From VRUE01 sp963702705 (lineage in GTDB: Bacteria; Actinomycetota; Thermoleophilia; Solirubrobacterales; 70-9), in assembly GCA_963702705.1 (NCBI GenBank), contig CAVPDR010000006.1, forward strand, positions 310,001 through 374,000: 64,000 nucleotides of DNA, read 5' to 3'. The notes under the pieces were generated by a model that worked only from the letters and a program-made list of their open reading frames with translations, was not told the origin of the DNA and made no database searches. Every line of letters starts with the position of its first letter. Position 1 is the first letter of the stretch. Below are positions 7,756 through 15,930 of this stretch, piece by piece. The position numbers were made by a program, and so were the translations under genes.

Positions 7756-8181
7756 TCAGACCCCGGCCATTCGCACCTCGGCGAGGCGGATGTTGTTGCC
7801 GGAAGGGTCGCGGAAGCCGGAGTCGATCCCGTAGGGGCGCTCCTCAGGGGCTTCGGTGAACTCCACGCCCCGGCCCTTCAGCTCTTCGTAGGAGGCCTGG
7901 CAATCGTCGGTCGTGAGGAAGACGGTCCCGGCGAAGCCCTTGGCCATCAACTCGCGCACCTGGCTCCCGGTCTCCTCGTCCATCACCGGCGCGTCGGGGA
8001 TCGCCATCAGCACGATCGAGACGTCCTCCTGGCCGGGCGGGCCCACGGTCAGCCAGCGGAAGTCGCCCATCTCGGGCAGGGTGACGTCGGCGCGAACCTC
8101 CATGCCGACCTTCTCGGTGTAGAAGGCGAGCGCCTCCTCCTGGTCGTGGACCCAGAGCTGGGCGTTGGCGATCCTGATCAT
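7756..8181 (-). CDS. VOC (glyoxalase/bleomycin-resistance) family protein
   Basis: 141 residues with the VOC beta-alpha-beta-beta-beta pattern: QLWVHDQEEALAFYTEKVGM at the N-terminus, TVFLTTDDCQASYEELKGRG in the second half, and GFRDPSGNNIRLAE at the end. The family includes glyoxalases, dioxygenases and resistance proteins, and the substrate cannot be read from sequence. It lies 41 bases downstream of the AraC-family gene on the same strand, probably as its target or operon partner. Confidence 0.9.
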   Translation of the reverse strand: MIRIANAQLWVHDQEEALAFYTEKVGMEVRADVTLPEMGDFRWLTVGPPGQEDVSIVLMAIPDAPVMDEETGSQVRELMAKGFAGTVFLTTDDCQASYEELKGRGVEFTEAPEERPYGIDSGFRDPSGNNIRLAEVRMAGV

Positions 8182-8222
8182 GGTCGTGTCTCCTTGGTCG
8201 AACGGAAAGGTCGACGACGATG

Positions 8223-8657
8223 CTAGGCCGGGACCCGCGCGCTGTCTTCTCGAAACGTGCGGTGTTGTGGGCGGGCGTAGGCGCGGACGACGCAGCCGGG
8301 GACCAGGGCGCTACGGGCGGCTGGTGGGTGCTCGGCGCGGTAGGCCGTCGGCGAGCGCCCGAAGGTGCGGGTGAAGCTCGTCGTGAAGGAACCGATGCTC
8401 TGTAGTCCGACCGAGAGGCAGATGTCGGCAACCGAGCGGTCGGTCGTGCGCAGCAGCGTTGCTGCACGCTCGAGGCGGCGCGTCAGCAGATAAGCGTGCG
8501 GCGACTCGCCGAAGGCGCGGCGGAACTCGCGACTGAAGTGCGCGCGGGAGAGACCGGCGGCAGCGGCGAGGTCGTCGACGCTCAGCGGCTCGAAGTAGCG
8601 AGCGTCGGCGAGGTCCCTGGCGCGCAGCAGATGACGGGCTGGCGGTACATGCGCCAT
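8223..8657 (-). CDS. AraC-family transcriptional regulator
   Basis: 144 residues consisting almost entirely of the AraC two-helix-turn-helix domain: LSVDDLAAAAGLSRAHFSRE, then SVADICLSVGLQSIGSFTTS and FTRTFGRSPTAYR. There is no separate N-terminal ligand domain, so it is a short member. It is transcribed toward the VOC gene and diverges from the membrane-protein gene at 8683 with only 25 bases between the starts, so its binding could affect both. Confidence 0.92.
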   Translation of the reverse strand: MAHVPPARHLLRARDLADARYFEPLSVDDLAAAAGLSRAHFSREFRRAFGESPHAYLLTRRLERAATLLRTTDRSVADICLSVGLQSIGSFTTSFTRTFGRSPTAYRAEHPPAARSALVPGCVVRAYARPQHRTFREDSARVPA

Positions 8658-8667
8658 GTCCGCAGTC

Positions 8668-8673
8668 TAGGCT
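8668..8673 (+). promoter_or_regulatory. Putative -10 of a leaderless transcript
   Basis: TAGGCT is nine bases before the GTG at 8683. No ribosome site precedes that GTG. Confidence 0.4.
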
Positions 8674-8682
8674 CGCGGCTTC

Positions 8683-10500
8683 GTGGTCGGGACCTATGCA
8701 GCCGCGCTGGTCGTTTGCCTCGCCTCGCTGGCGATCGGCCAGGCGTCGATCGCCCTCTGCGGCATGCGGCAATGGTCGTGGCTCGCGCCGGCCGTTGGCC
8801 TGGCGCTGCTCTGCGCGGTCTGCTGGGGGACGGTGCGGCTCCCGGGTCACGGCACGATCTCGGCGATCGTTGTCCTGCTGCTCTTTGCCGTCTCGGTTCT
8901 CTATCTCTGGAGGCGGCTGGAAGGAGGGGAAGGAGCCCTGCGCGCGGGGTGGCCCGTCGCCCTCCTGGCCCTCGCCGCGACCGCACTGCCCTTCGCCGCC
9001 GAAGGCCACTTCGGCATCCTCGGCACCAGCTTCAACCCGGACATGTCGCAGCACCTACTGGCGGCGGACCGCCTCGCCCACGGCCAAGGGTCCCAGCTCC
9101 TGCACCAGGGCTACCCGCTCGGCCCCCACGCGATAGCCGTAACCCTGACCAAGGGCCTCGGCATCTGCATAGTCCAGGGCTTCACCGGCCTGACGGTCGC
9201 CGTCGCCATCCTCGCGTCACTGACTGCCCTGACGGCCTTCCACGACCAGCCCGCATATCTGCGTATCCCCGCGTCCCTAGTAGTGGGCCTCACCTACATG
9301 GTCGTCTCCTACTTCGCCCAGGGCTCCTTCAAGGAGACGATGCAAGCCCTCTTCTTCCTCGCCTTCATCCTGGCATTGAGAGAGGCATCGCAAAATCCCG
9401 CCTGGCGCAAGCTCCCCCTCCGCTTCGTCCCAGCAGCTCTTCTAGCAGTGGGCTCCGTCTACACGTACAGCTTCCCAGGCCTGATCTGGCTGATCGGCGC
9501 AGCAGCAATCTGGGCTTTCATGGAGTACGCCGTGAGAATCCTCCGTCTGTCTGCGGGTGGCGCAGATGCGGGGGGGCCGAGAACGGAGGCGAAGCCCCCG
9601 CCCGCAGGCCCCCCCGCAGCTGGGACGGGCCCCGCCGCCGGGCGTTCCGTCCTTTGGGCGTCCCTCCTCTTCCTGGTCCTGATCGCCCCCGAGATCGGCC
9701 GGATGATCGACTTCCACGCTTTCGAGACCTTCGACCCCAACGGCCCCGGCCTCGGCAACCTCTTCGGCCAGATCTCACCCTTCGAGGCCCTCGGCATCTG
9801 GCCCTCAGGCGACTTCCGCCTCAGCCCGGGAGATGGCGCGGTTCCCGCCCTGGGCTACTTCCTCGGCGCCGCCTACGCCTCGATCCTGCTCCTCTACGGA
9901 CTGGTGCTCTGCTGGCGCCGCCGCGAGACCGCTCTGATCGCCGGCCTCGCCGCCGCGACGCTCGCCTACGCGGCGGCCCGCATCGGCGGCACGCCCTATA
10001 CCGCGGCCAAGGCGATCGAGATCGGGGCGCCACTTGCCGCCCTCGTCATCGTCCTTCCCCTCCTGCGCCGCCCGGTCGCCTGGCTGTACCTGCTCGCGGC
10101 GGCGGGCTGTTCGCTGCTGGCGCTTGCAAACGCACCGGTCGGCCCACGGTTCTACTCACCTGCCCTGACCAGCCTGCGCGCCGACGTCGGCGAAGGTCCG
10201 ACGCTCGTGCTCGCCTCGCCCCAACTGCTCGAAGACGAACACGGCGTGCCGTACATCACTTGGGAGATGCGAGGCGGCCGCGTCTGCATCGATGCAAGCG
10301 ACAAAGCCGGGAATCAACCGCCTCCGGGGGTCCGCTTCGTAGTCGCGGAATCCGCGACCGGCCGGCCTCCCTTTCCGGGTCTACGCGTAAAGCGCGTTGC
10401 CCAGCCCTATGTCCTCTGGGAACGAACCGCACCGGTCCAGGGCCAGAGCCCCTGCCCGCTCATAGCGGTCCGCCAGGCCCGCCAGGGCGCGCCTCGCTAA
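8683..10500 (+). CDS. Polytopic membrane protein, possible membrane glycosyltransferase
   Basis: 605 residues with ten or more predicted membrane segments. An outward-facing stretch early in the protein (HFGILGTSFNPDMSQHLLAA) resembles the first loop Asp motif of lipid-linked-sugar glycosyltransferases, but no family can be named with confidence. The C-terminal 100 residues are soluble-looking. A Gly/Pro/Ala-rich segment around residues 290-320 coincides with a palindromic DNA element (9553-9635) and looks like an in-frame insertion. Start GTG 8683, apparently leaderless. Confidence 0.8.
   Translation: MVGTYAAALVVCLASLAIGQASIALCGMRQWSWLAPAVGLALLCAVCWGTVRLPGHGTISAIVVLLLFAVSVLYLWRRLEGGEGALRAGWPVALLALAATALPFAAEGHFGILGTSFNPDMSQHLLAADRLAHGQGSQLLHQGYPLGPHAIAVTLTKGLGICIVQGFTGLTVAVAILASLTALTAFHDQPAYLRIPASLVVGLTYMVVSYFAQGSFKETMQALFFLAFILALREASQNPAWRKLPLRFVPAALLAVGSVYTYSFPGLIWLIGAAAIWAFMEYAVRILRLSAGGADAGGPRTEAKPPPAGPPAAGTGPAAGRSVLWASLLFLVLIAPEIGRMIDFHAFETFDPNGPGLGNLFGQISPFEALGIWPSGDFRLSPGDGAVPALGYFLGAAYASILLLYGLVLCWRRRETALIAGLAAATLAYAAARIGGTPYTAAKAIEIGAPLAALVIVLPLLRRPVAWLYLLAAAGCSLLALANAPVGPRFYSPALTSLRADVGEGPTLVLASPQLLEDEHGVPYITWEMRGGRVCIDASDKAGNQPPPGVRFVVAESATGRPPFPGLRVKRVAQPYVLWERTAPVQGQSPCPLIAVRQARQGAPR
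9553..9635. repeat. GC-rich palindromic element, family IV copy 4 (inverted)
   Basis: Perfect 11-bp inner arms at 9568-9578 and 9607-9617, with outer arms GCGGG (9553-9557) and CCCGC (9631-9635). Read on the minus strand it resembles the elements at 53351-53437, 54821-54907 and 56644-56725: a GTCC-type left flank, a GCGGGCGGG centre, a CCGT-C-CTCGG segment and a CCACCCGC right flank. It lies in frame within the membrane-protein gene. Confidence 0.62.
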
Positions 10501-10511
10501 TCAGCGATATC

Positions 10512-10561
10512 GCTGACTTCGCCTTTAGTAGTCCAATAGGCCGCAAAAAGACGAAGTCAGC
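10512..10561. terminator. Inverted repeat after the membrane-protein gene
   Basis: GCTGACTTCG (10512-10521) is perfectly complementary to CGAAGTCAGC (10552-10561) across a 30-base loop. It starts 12 bases after the TAA and may end transcription before thrS. The loop contains GTCCAATAG, reminiscent of the loop of the elements at 18765 and 44834, but too short to prove kinship. Confidence 0.5.
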
Positions 10562-10617
10562 CTCGGGTGGGGCGCGGGTAGCATGGCCGGATCGAGGCGG
10601 CGACTCAAAAGATCACC

Positions 10618-12528
10618 GTGACCCTGCCCGACGGGACGCCGTTGGAGCTCGCCGACGGCGCTTCAGGCGCCGACGCCGCCGCGGAGATCGGGCCCGGGCT
10701 GGCGAAGGCGGCGCTGGCGATCCGCGTCGACGGCGAGCTGCGCGACCTCTCCGCCGCGCTTCCCGACGGCGCCGAGATCGCGATCCTCACCGATCGCGAT
10801 CCCGAGGCGCTCGACCTGATCCGCCACGACGCCGCCCACGTGATGGCCGAGGCGGTGCAGGAGCTCTATCCCGGGACCAAGGTGACGATCGGGCCGGCGA
10901 TCGAGAACGGCTTCTACTACGACTTCGACTTCCCCGAAGAGGTCAAGGTCACCGACGCCGACCTGGAGAAGATCGAGACGGCGATGCGCGCCCACATCGA
11001 GGCCGACGAGGCCTTCGAGCGCCGCGACGTCCCGATCGCCGAGGCGCGCGAGATTTTCAAGGCCCAGGGCGAGGACTACAAGGTCGAGTTGATCGACGAC
11101 CTGATTGCGAAGGAAGGGGTCGAGACCGTCTCGCTCTACCGCAATGGGCCCTTCGAGGACCTCTGCCGCGGCCCGCACGGCCCGTCCACCGGGCGGATCA
11201 AGGCGATCAAGCTGAGCTCGCTCGCCGGCGCCTACTGGCGCGGCGACGAGAAGCGCCAGATGCTGACCCGGATCTACGGCACCGCCTTCTTCTCCAAGAA
11301 GGACCTGGGCAAGCACCTCGAGCTGATCGAGCAGGCGAAGAAGCGCGACCACCGCCGCCTCGGCCCCCAGCTCGGCATCTTCATGCTGCGCGGGGAGGCG
11401 CCGGGGATGCCGTTCTGGCTGCCCAACGGGACGACGCTGCTGCACCTGATCGAGGACGAGGTGCAGGCGCAGCTGCGCAAGCGCGGCTACAGGGAGATCG
11501 CCACCCCGCAGGTGCTCGACGAGGAGCTCTGGCACCGCTCCGGCCACTGGGAGAACTACCGGGACGACATGTACTTCATGCAGTCCGACGAGAAGCGCCT
11601 GGCGCTGCGGCCGATGAACTGTCCCGGCGCCTGCCTCGTCTTCGACTCCGAGCGCCACTCCTACCGCGAGCTGCCGCTGCGGCTGGCCGAGTTCGGCCGG
11701 GTCTCGCGCAACGAGCGCGAGGGCGTCCTGCACGGCCTGCTGCGGGTGCGCGCCTTCACCCAGGACGACGCCCACGTCTACTGCACCGAGGAGCAGATTG
11801 CCGACGAGGTGGCCGACATCTGCGCCGCGATCGACGAGCTCTACGCGCGCTTCGGCTTCGAGGACGTGCGGGTCGAGCTCTCGACCCGGCCGCAGAAGTC
11901 GATGGGCTCCGAGGAGCAGTGGGCCAAGGCCGAGGCGGCGCTGACCGAGGCGCTCGAGCGTCAGGGCCGCGAGTACGAGCTCAACCCCGGCGACGGTGCT
12001 TTCTACGGGCCGAAGATCGACTTCCACGTCACCGACGCCCTCGGCCGCTCCTGGCAGTGCGGGACCTGCCAACTCGACTTCCAGATGCCGGAGCGCTTCG
12101 ACTTGACCTACGTCGGCGCCGATGACGGGGCGCACCGTCCGGTGATGATCCACCGCGCCCTGCTCGGCTCGATGGAGCGCTTTGCCGGCATCCTGATCGA
12201 GCACTACGCTGGCCGCTTTCCGGTCTGGCTGGCGCCGGTGCAGGCGATCGTCCTGCCCGTCTCCGACCGCCACAACGAGTACGCGAGCCGGGTCGCGACC
12301 GATCTGCGCGAAGCCGGCGTAAGGGTCGAGACCGACGATCGCTCCGAGTCGGTCGGCAGGAAGATCCGCGACGCCGAGCTCGGCCGCTACCCCTACATGC
12401 TGGTCGTCGGCGACCGCGAGCAGGAGGCCGGGGCGGTCGCCGTCCGCTCCCACGAAGACGGTGAGCTCGGCGCGATGCCGGCTGCCGACTTCGCTGCCCG
12501 CGTCAACGGCGAGAGCGCGCCTTCCTGA
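10618..12528 (+). CDS. thrS: Threonine--tRNA ligase
   Basis: 636 residues. It charges tRNA-Thr in the cytoplasm. Domains in order: TGS (about 1-60), editing/SAD-like domain with HDAAHVMAEAVQELYP (about 70-230), class II catalytic core with RPMNCPGAC (about 331-339, zinc-ligand cysteine) and MIHRALLGSMERF (about 510-522), and a C-terminal anticodon-binding domain. GTG start at 10618 with no strong ribosome site. A TAGCAT at about 10578 could be its -10, giving a short leader. Confidence 0.97.
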   Translation: MTLPDGTPLELADGASGADAAAEIGPGLAKAALAIRVDGELRDLSAALPDGAEIAILTDRDPEALDLIRHDAAHVMAEAVQELYPGTKVTIGPAIENGFYYDFDFPEEVKVTDADLEKIETAMRAHIEADEAFERRDVPIAEAREIFKAQGEDYKVELIDDLIAKEGVETVSLYRNGPFEDLCRGPHGPSTGRIKAIKLSSLAGAYWRGDEKRQMLTRIYGTAFFSKKDLGKHLELIEQAKKRDHRRLGPQLGIFMLRGEAPGMPFWLPNGTTLLHLIEDEVQAQLRKRGYREIATPQVLDEELWHRSGHWENYRDDMYFMQSDEKRLALRPMNCPGACLVFDSERHSYRELPLRLAEFGRVSRNEREGVLHGLLRVRAFTQDDAHVYCTEEQIADEVADICAAIDELYARFGFEDVRVELSTRPQKSMGSEEQWAKAEAALTEALERQGREYELNPGDGAFYGPKIDFHVTDALGRSWQCGTCQLDFQMPERFDLTYVGADDGAHRPVMIHRALLGSMERFAGILIEHYAGRFPVWLAPVQAIVLPVSDRHNEYASRVATDLREAGVRVETDDRSESVGRKIRDAELGRYPYMLVVGDREQEAGAVAVRSHEDGELGAMPAADFAARVNGESAPS

Positions 12529-12536
12529 GCCAGGGC

Positions 12537-12564
12537 TTGCCACTTCGCATCCTCTGTCTATACT
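12537..12564 (+). promoter_or_regulatory. Putative sigma-A promoter of infC
   Basis: TTGCCA (12537-12542) and TATACT (12559-12564) are separated by 16 bases. Transcription would begin near 12571, giving a leader of about 100 bases before infC. Confidence 0.55.
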
Positions 12565-12668
12565 CCGGAGACTTGATCGCAGGCACCTCAAACACCCCGC
12601 GCCGCTGAGCGTCCCGTGCCTGCCCGCCTACCTCTCGTCCGCTTGATGTTCCACACCTCGCTTAGATA

Positions 12669-13292
12669 GTGCCGGTCCCGCGTAGGTTCGACCGGCGCCC
12701 ACCAGAGCGCGACACGACCCGGATCAACGAGCGGATCCGCGTCCCGAAAGTGCGGCTGATCGGCGCCGAGGGTGAGCAGCTCGGGATCGTCGACATCAAC
12801 GAGGCACTCAAACGCGCCCAGGATGCCGACCTCGACCTGGTCGAGGTGGCGCCCGGCTCGAAACCGCCGGTCACCCGCCTGCTCGACTACTCGAAGTACA
12901 AGTACGAGCAGGAGCAGAAGCAAAAGCAGGCGCGCAAGCACCAGCAGCAGGTCAACATCCGCGAGATCAAGCTGCGGCCGAAGATCGCCCAGCACGACTA
13001 CGAGACCAAGAAGGGCCATGTCGAGCGCTTCCTGCGCCACCAGGACAAGGTCAAGATCACGATCATGTTCCGCGGCCGCGAGCAGGCGCATCCGGAGCGG
13101 GGACGGGCGCTGCTGCAGAAGCTTTATGAGGATCTCGACGGGCTCGCCGTGATCGAGTCGCAGCCGCTGCAGGAAGGGCGCAACATGAGCATGTTGCTGG
13201 CGCCTGGGAAAGAGGCGGCGAAGGTCGACGCTGAGGATGAGGCTAAACCGCCGGAGGATGAGAAATCCGGCGATGACGTTGCGGCTGCCTGA
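12669..13292 (+). CDS. infC: Translation initiation factor IF-3
   Basis: 207 residues; the usual core of about 175 is followed by an acidic C-terminal tail. IF-3 binds 30S and checks start-codon pairing. N-domain RINERIRVPKVRLIGAEGEQ, the Lys-rich linker (YKYEQEQKQKQARKHQQQ) and C-domain EIKLRPKIAQHDYETKKGH are clear. GTG start here, not the rare AUU known in enterics. The TGA at 13290-13292 lies inside the left arm of the element at 13289-13406. rpmI and rplT, normally contiguous with infC, are separated from it by wecB on the other strand. Confidence 0.96.
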   Translation: MPVPRRFDRRPPERDTTRINERIRVPKVRLIGAEGEQLGIVDINEALKRAQDADLDLVEVAPGSKPPVTRLLDYSKYKYEQEQKQKQARKHQQQVNIREIKLRPKIAQHDYETKKGHVERFLRHQDKVKITIMFRGREQAHPERGRALLQKLYEDLDGLAVIESQPLQEGRNMSMLLAPGKEAAKVDAEDEAKPPEDEKSGDDVAAA

Positions 13293-13406
13293 GGCCTATC
13301 CGGCAGGGGTTCCACTTAACTTTTTCGATGGAGACGGATTTGCTGGCGCCTCAGGGTGGACGCCGAAAAAGTACAAGACGTTCCACCCCTACCGGATAGG
13401 CCTCAG
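13289..13406. repeat. Hairpin element, family I copy A
   Basis: Arms 13289-13309 and 13386-13406 are complementary at 20 of 21 positions. They enclose a 76-base core (13310-13385) with its own 9-bp stem, ACTTTTTCG with CGAAAAAGT. The core matches 46482-46556 at about 65 of 75 positions, while the outer arms are unrelated apart from the innermost GGGG/CCCC. The stop codons of both convergent genes, infC and wecB, fall inside the arms. Confidence 0.85.
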
Positions 13407-14473
13407 CTCGTAACGATTTCGGCAATGCGCTCAGACGCGTGGCCGTCCCACAGGGGTGGTGGGTCGGGCCTCTTTGCGGGGCGCTGGGCTAGAGCTTGTG
13501 GGATCTGGGTGATGGCGGCGGGATCTAGGCCCAGCAACACGTTGGTGCCCGCAGTGATCGTTATTGGGCGCTCGGTGTTGGCTCGTAGGGTGAAGCAGGG
13601 GATGCCCAGGTAGGTCGTCTCCTCCTGGATGCCGCCGGAGTCGGTTAGGACTGCGCCGGCGTCGGCTAGGAGGGAGAGGAAGTCGATGTAGCCGAGGGGG
13701 TCGCACAGCTGTAGGCCCGGGTGCTCGGAGTTGATCGCCTCCATCATCGAGCGGGTGCGTGGGTGGACCGGGAAGACGACTGGCATCTCCTGCGCCAGCG
13801 CGGCGAGGCGCTCGATCGTCTCTGTCAGCAGCGGGCCGTCGACCAGGGCTGGGCGGTGCAGGGTGACGAGCACGTAGGAGCCGGGATCGACCTCGAAGCG
13901 CGCCGCTGTGCCGGTGCTGCGGAAGCGTGCTTCCAGCGCGACCAGCGTGTCGATCATCGTGTTGCCGACGAGGTGGATCCGCTCGGCTGGGATCCCCTCG
14001 GCGTGCAGGTTGTCGTTGGCCTCCGGGCTGTGGATGTAGAGCTGGTCGGAGAGCTGGTCGGTGACGATGCGGTTCAGCTCCTCCGGCATCGTGCGGTCGA
14101 AGCTGCGCAGGCCCGACTCGATGTGGGCGACCGGGATCCCCATCTTCGCCGCCGTCAGCGCCGCCGCCGCGGTCGAGTTGACGTCGCCGGGGACGATCAC
14201 CAGGTCCGGTCGCTCGTCCTCCAGCACCGGCTCCAGCCGTTCCATCACACGCGCCGTCTGCTGCGCATGGCTGCCCGAGCCGACCTCGAGCATGTGGTCG
14301 GGTGCCGGCACTCCCAGCTCCTCGAGGAAGACCTCCGACATCAACCGGTCGTAGTGCTGGCCGGTGTGGACGATCGCGTGCCGGCCCTCGGGCAGCCGCG
14401 CCCGCAGGCCGCCGATCACCGGCGCCGTCTTGACGAAGTTGGGGCGGGTTCCGACGACGTAAACGATGCGCAT
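13403..14473 (-). CDS. wecB: UDP-N-acetylglucosamine 2-epimerase (non-hydrolysing)
   Basis: 356 residues from the ATG at 14473; upstream in-frame codons overlap the rpmI leader and are not homologous. It interconverts UDP-GlcNAc and UDP-ManNAc for surface glycans. Motifs: VVGTRPNFVKTAPVIGGL at the N-terminus, PGDVNSTAAAALTAAK, HIESGLRSFDRTMPEELNR in mid-protein, and LTDSGGIQEET near residue 280. It sits inverted between infC and rpmI, an unusual place. Its stop lies in the right arm of the family I element. Confidence 0.93.
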   Translation of the reverse strand: MRIVYVVGTRPNFVKTAPVIGGLRARLPEGRHAIVHTGQHYDRLMSEVFLEELGVPAPDHMLEVGSGSHAQQTARVMERLEPVLEDERPDLVIVPGDVNSTAAAALTAAKMGIPVAHIESGLRSFDRTMPEELNRIVTDQLSDQLYIHSPEANDNLHAEGIPAERIHLVGNTMIDTLVALEARFRSTGTAARFEVDPGSYVLVTLHRPALVDGPLLTETIERLAALAQEMPVVFPVHPRTRSMMEAINSEHPGLQLCDPLGYIDFLSLLADAGAVLTDSGGIQEETTYLGIPCFTLRANTERPITITAGTNVLLGLDPAAITQIPQALAQRPAKRPDPPPLWDGHASERIAEIVTS

Positions 14474-14559
14474 CGGGCGCCACAGTACCCTGCGGCTCGC
14501 CTTCCACCTGCAAGAGAGCGAGCGCCGAGTCGCGCCCGTCTGCTTCAATAGCGGACCCG

Positions 14560-14760
14560 ATGCCCAAGATGAAGACACACTCCGGCGCCAAGAAGCGGTT
14601 CCGCAAGACGGCGACTGGCAAGCTGCGCGGGCGTCGCGCCTACTCGAGCCACATCCTCGAGAAGAAGTCGCCTAAGCGCAAGCGGCGGATGGCGCGGCCG
14701 GTCGAGATCGCACCGTCTGACACGAAGACGGTGCGCAAGCTGCTTGGAGGCGGAAAGTGA
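14560..14760 (+). CDS. rpmI: Large ribosomal subunit protein bL35
   Basis: 66 residues, highly basic: MPKMKTHSGAKKRFRKTATG at the N-terminus is diagnostic for bL35. Its stop overlaps the rplT start (GTGA). Its promoter must lie in the 86-base divergent region shared with wecB. Confidence 0.97.
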   Translation: MPKMKTHSGAKKRFRKTATGKLRGRRAYSSHILEKKSPKRKRRMARPVEIAPSDTKTVRKLLGGGK

Positions 14761-15116
14761 GCCGGGTCAAGCGGTCGGTCCACGCGCGCAAGAAGCGGCG
14801 CAAAGTCCTCAAAGAAGCGAAAGGCTATTTCGGCCGCAAGCACTCCTCTTACCGTTTCGCCAAAGAGCAGGTGCAGCGCTCGGGGATGTACGCCTACCGC
14901 GACCGGCGCAATCGCAAGCGCGAGTTCCGCCGGCTCTGGATCACCCGCATCAACGCCGCCGCGCGGCTGGAGGGCATGAGCTACTCCGAACTGATCCACG
15001 GCCTCAACGGGGCCGGGGTCGAGGTCAACCGCAAGATGCTCGCCGAGATCGCGGTCTCCGACCGCGAGGCCTTCCGCCGATTTGTGGAGCTAGCCCGGGA
15101 GGGTGCGGCCGCCTAG
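14757..15116 (+). CDS. rplT: Large ribosomal subunit protein bL20
   Basis: 119 residues, basic: VKRSVHARKKRRKVLKEAKG and SYSELIHGLNGAGVEVNRKM are classical bL20 segments. The protein organises 23S rRNA early in 50S assembly and in many bacteria represses its own operon. GTG start at 14757 overlaps rpmI by four bases. A strong terminator follows at 15144. Confidence 0.97.
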   Translation: MSRVKRSVHARKKRRKVLKEAKGYFGRKHSSYRFAKEQVQRSGMYAYRDRRNRKREFRRLWITRINAAARLEGMSYSELIHGLNGAGVEVNRKMLAEIAVSDREAFRRFVELAREGAAA

Positions 15117-15143
15117 CCGCAGCCAAGCACTCCACTTTCCCGG

Positions 15144-15170
15144 GCGGGCCGTCTTCACGGCCCGCTTTTT
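15144..15170 (+). terminator. Rho-independent terminator after rplT
   Basis: GCGGGCCGT (15144-15152), loop CTTC, ACGGCCCGC (15157-15165), then five T. This is the clearest intrinsic terminator in the window. Confidence 0.88.
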
Positions 15171-15210
15171 CGTTCCAGGAGAAGAAAAACCCAAACAGAA
15201 CAGCACACCG

Positions 15211-15930
15211 ATGATCGAAAGCCCGCAAAACGAGAAGCTGAAGCTGGTCCGCAAGCTGCGCGAGCGCAAGCAGCGCGAGCGCGAGGGCGCCTTTGTCAGC
15301 GAGGGCGAGGACCTGGTCGAGGCCGGGTTCGCGGCCGGCGCCGAGCCGCGCTTTCTTCTGACCGCAGCCGGCAGCGGCCTCGGTGGCGAGGAGGTCGATG
15401 CCGAGCTGCTGGCAGGAGTCTCGACCCTCGGCTCGGGCACGCGCGCGATCGCCGTCTGGCCCCAGCGCTGGGCCGAGCCAGGCGGCTCGCCCTGTGTCTA
15501 CCTGCATGGGGTGGGCGATCCCGGCAACGTCGGCACGATCGTCCGCACCGTCCACGCTCTGCTCGAAGGCACGGTTGTGCTCGGCCCCGGCTGCGCCGAC
15601 CCCTTCTCGCCGAAGGCGGTGCGGGCAAGCATGGGCTCGATCTTCGCTCAGCCGCTGGCGCGGGGGGAGGTCGGCGAGACCCCGGAGCCGCGCGTCGCTC
15701 TGGTCGCGCACGGCGGCGAGGGCACGGCGGTGCTCGCCGGGGCGGCGACCCTCTGCCTCGGGGCGGAGCGCGAGGGCCTGCCGGACGAGGTCCTCGCGCA
15801 GTGCGGGACCACGGTGACGATCCCCCTGCGCTCCGGCGGCGCCGAGTCGCTCAATGTCGCCGCCGTGGCTGCGATCTGCGCTGAGCGGATATCGTCGCTC
15901 GCCATGCCGAAGGAGCCTTATGGCAACTGA
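15211..15930 (+). CDS. TrmH/SpoU-family RNA 2'-O-methyltransferase
   Basis: 239 residues from ATG 15211. The N-terminal substrate-binding domain (ESPQNEKLKLVRKLRERKQ) is followed by the SPOUT knot domain: YLHGVGDPGNVGTIVRTVHA (motif 1), LCLGAEREGLPD (motif 2) and TIPLRSGGAESLNVAAVAA (motif 3). Members methylate 23S rRNA or tRNA ribose; this one is of the RlmB/TsnR-like type common between rplT and pheS in Gram-positives. Which RNA it modifies is not evident. It overlaps pheS by 11 bases. Confidence 0.9.
   Translation: MIESPQNEKLKLVRKLRERKQREREGAFVSEGEDLVEAGFAAGAEPRFLLTAAGSGLGGEEVDAELLAGVSTLGSGTRAIAVWPQRWAEPGGSPCVYLHGVGDPGNVGTIVRTVHALLEGTVVLGPGCADPFSPKAVRASMGSIFAQPLARGEVGETPEPRVALVAHGGEGTAVLAGAATLCLGAEREGLPDEVLAQCGTTVTIPLRSGGAESLNVAAVAAICAERISSLAMPKEPYGN

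Noticed and set aside
8496..12125. A 1209-codon plus-strand open frame across the membrane-protein gene and thrS
   Set aside because: Arg/Pro-rich low-complexity translation out of frame with two clear genes; shadow frame.
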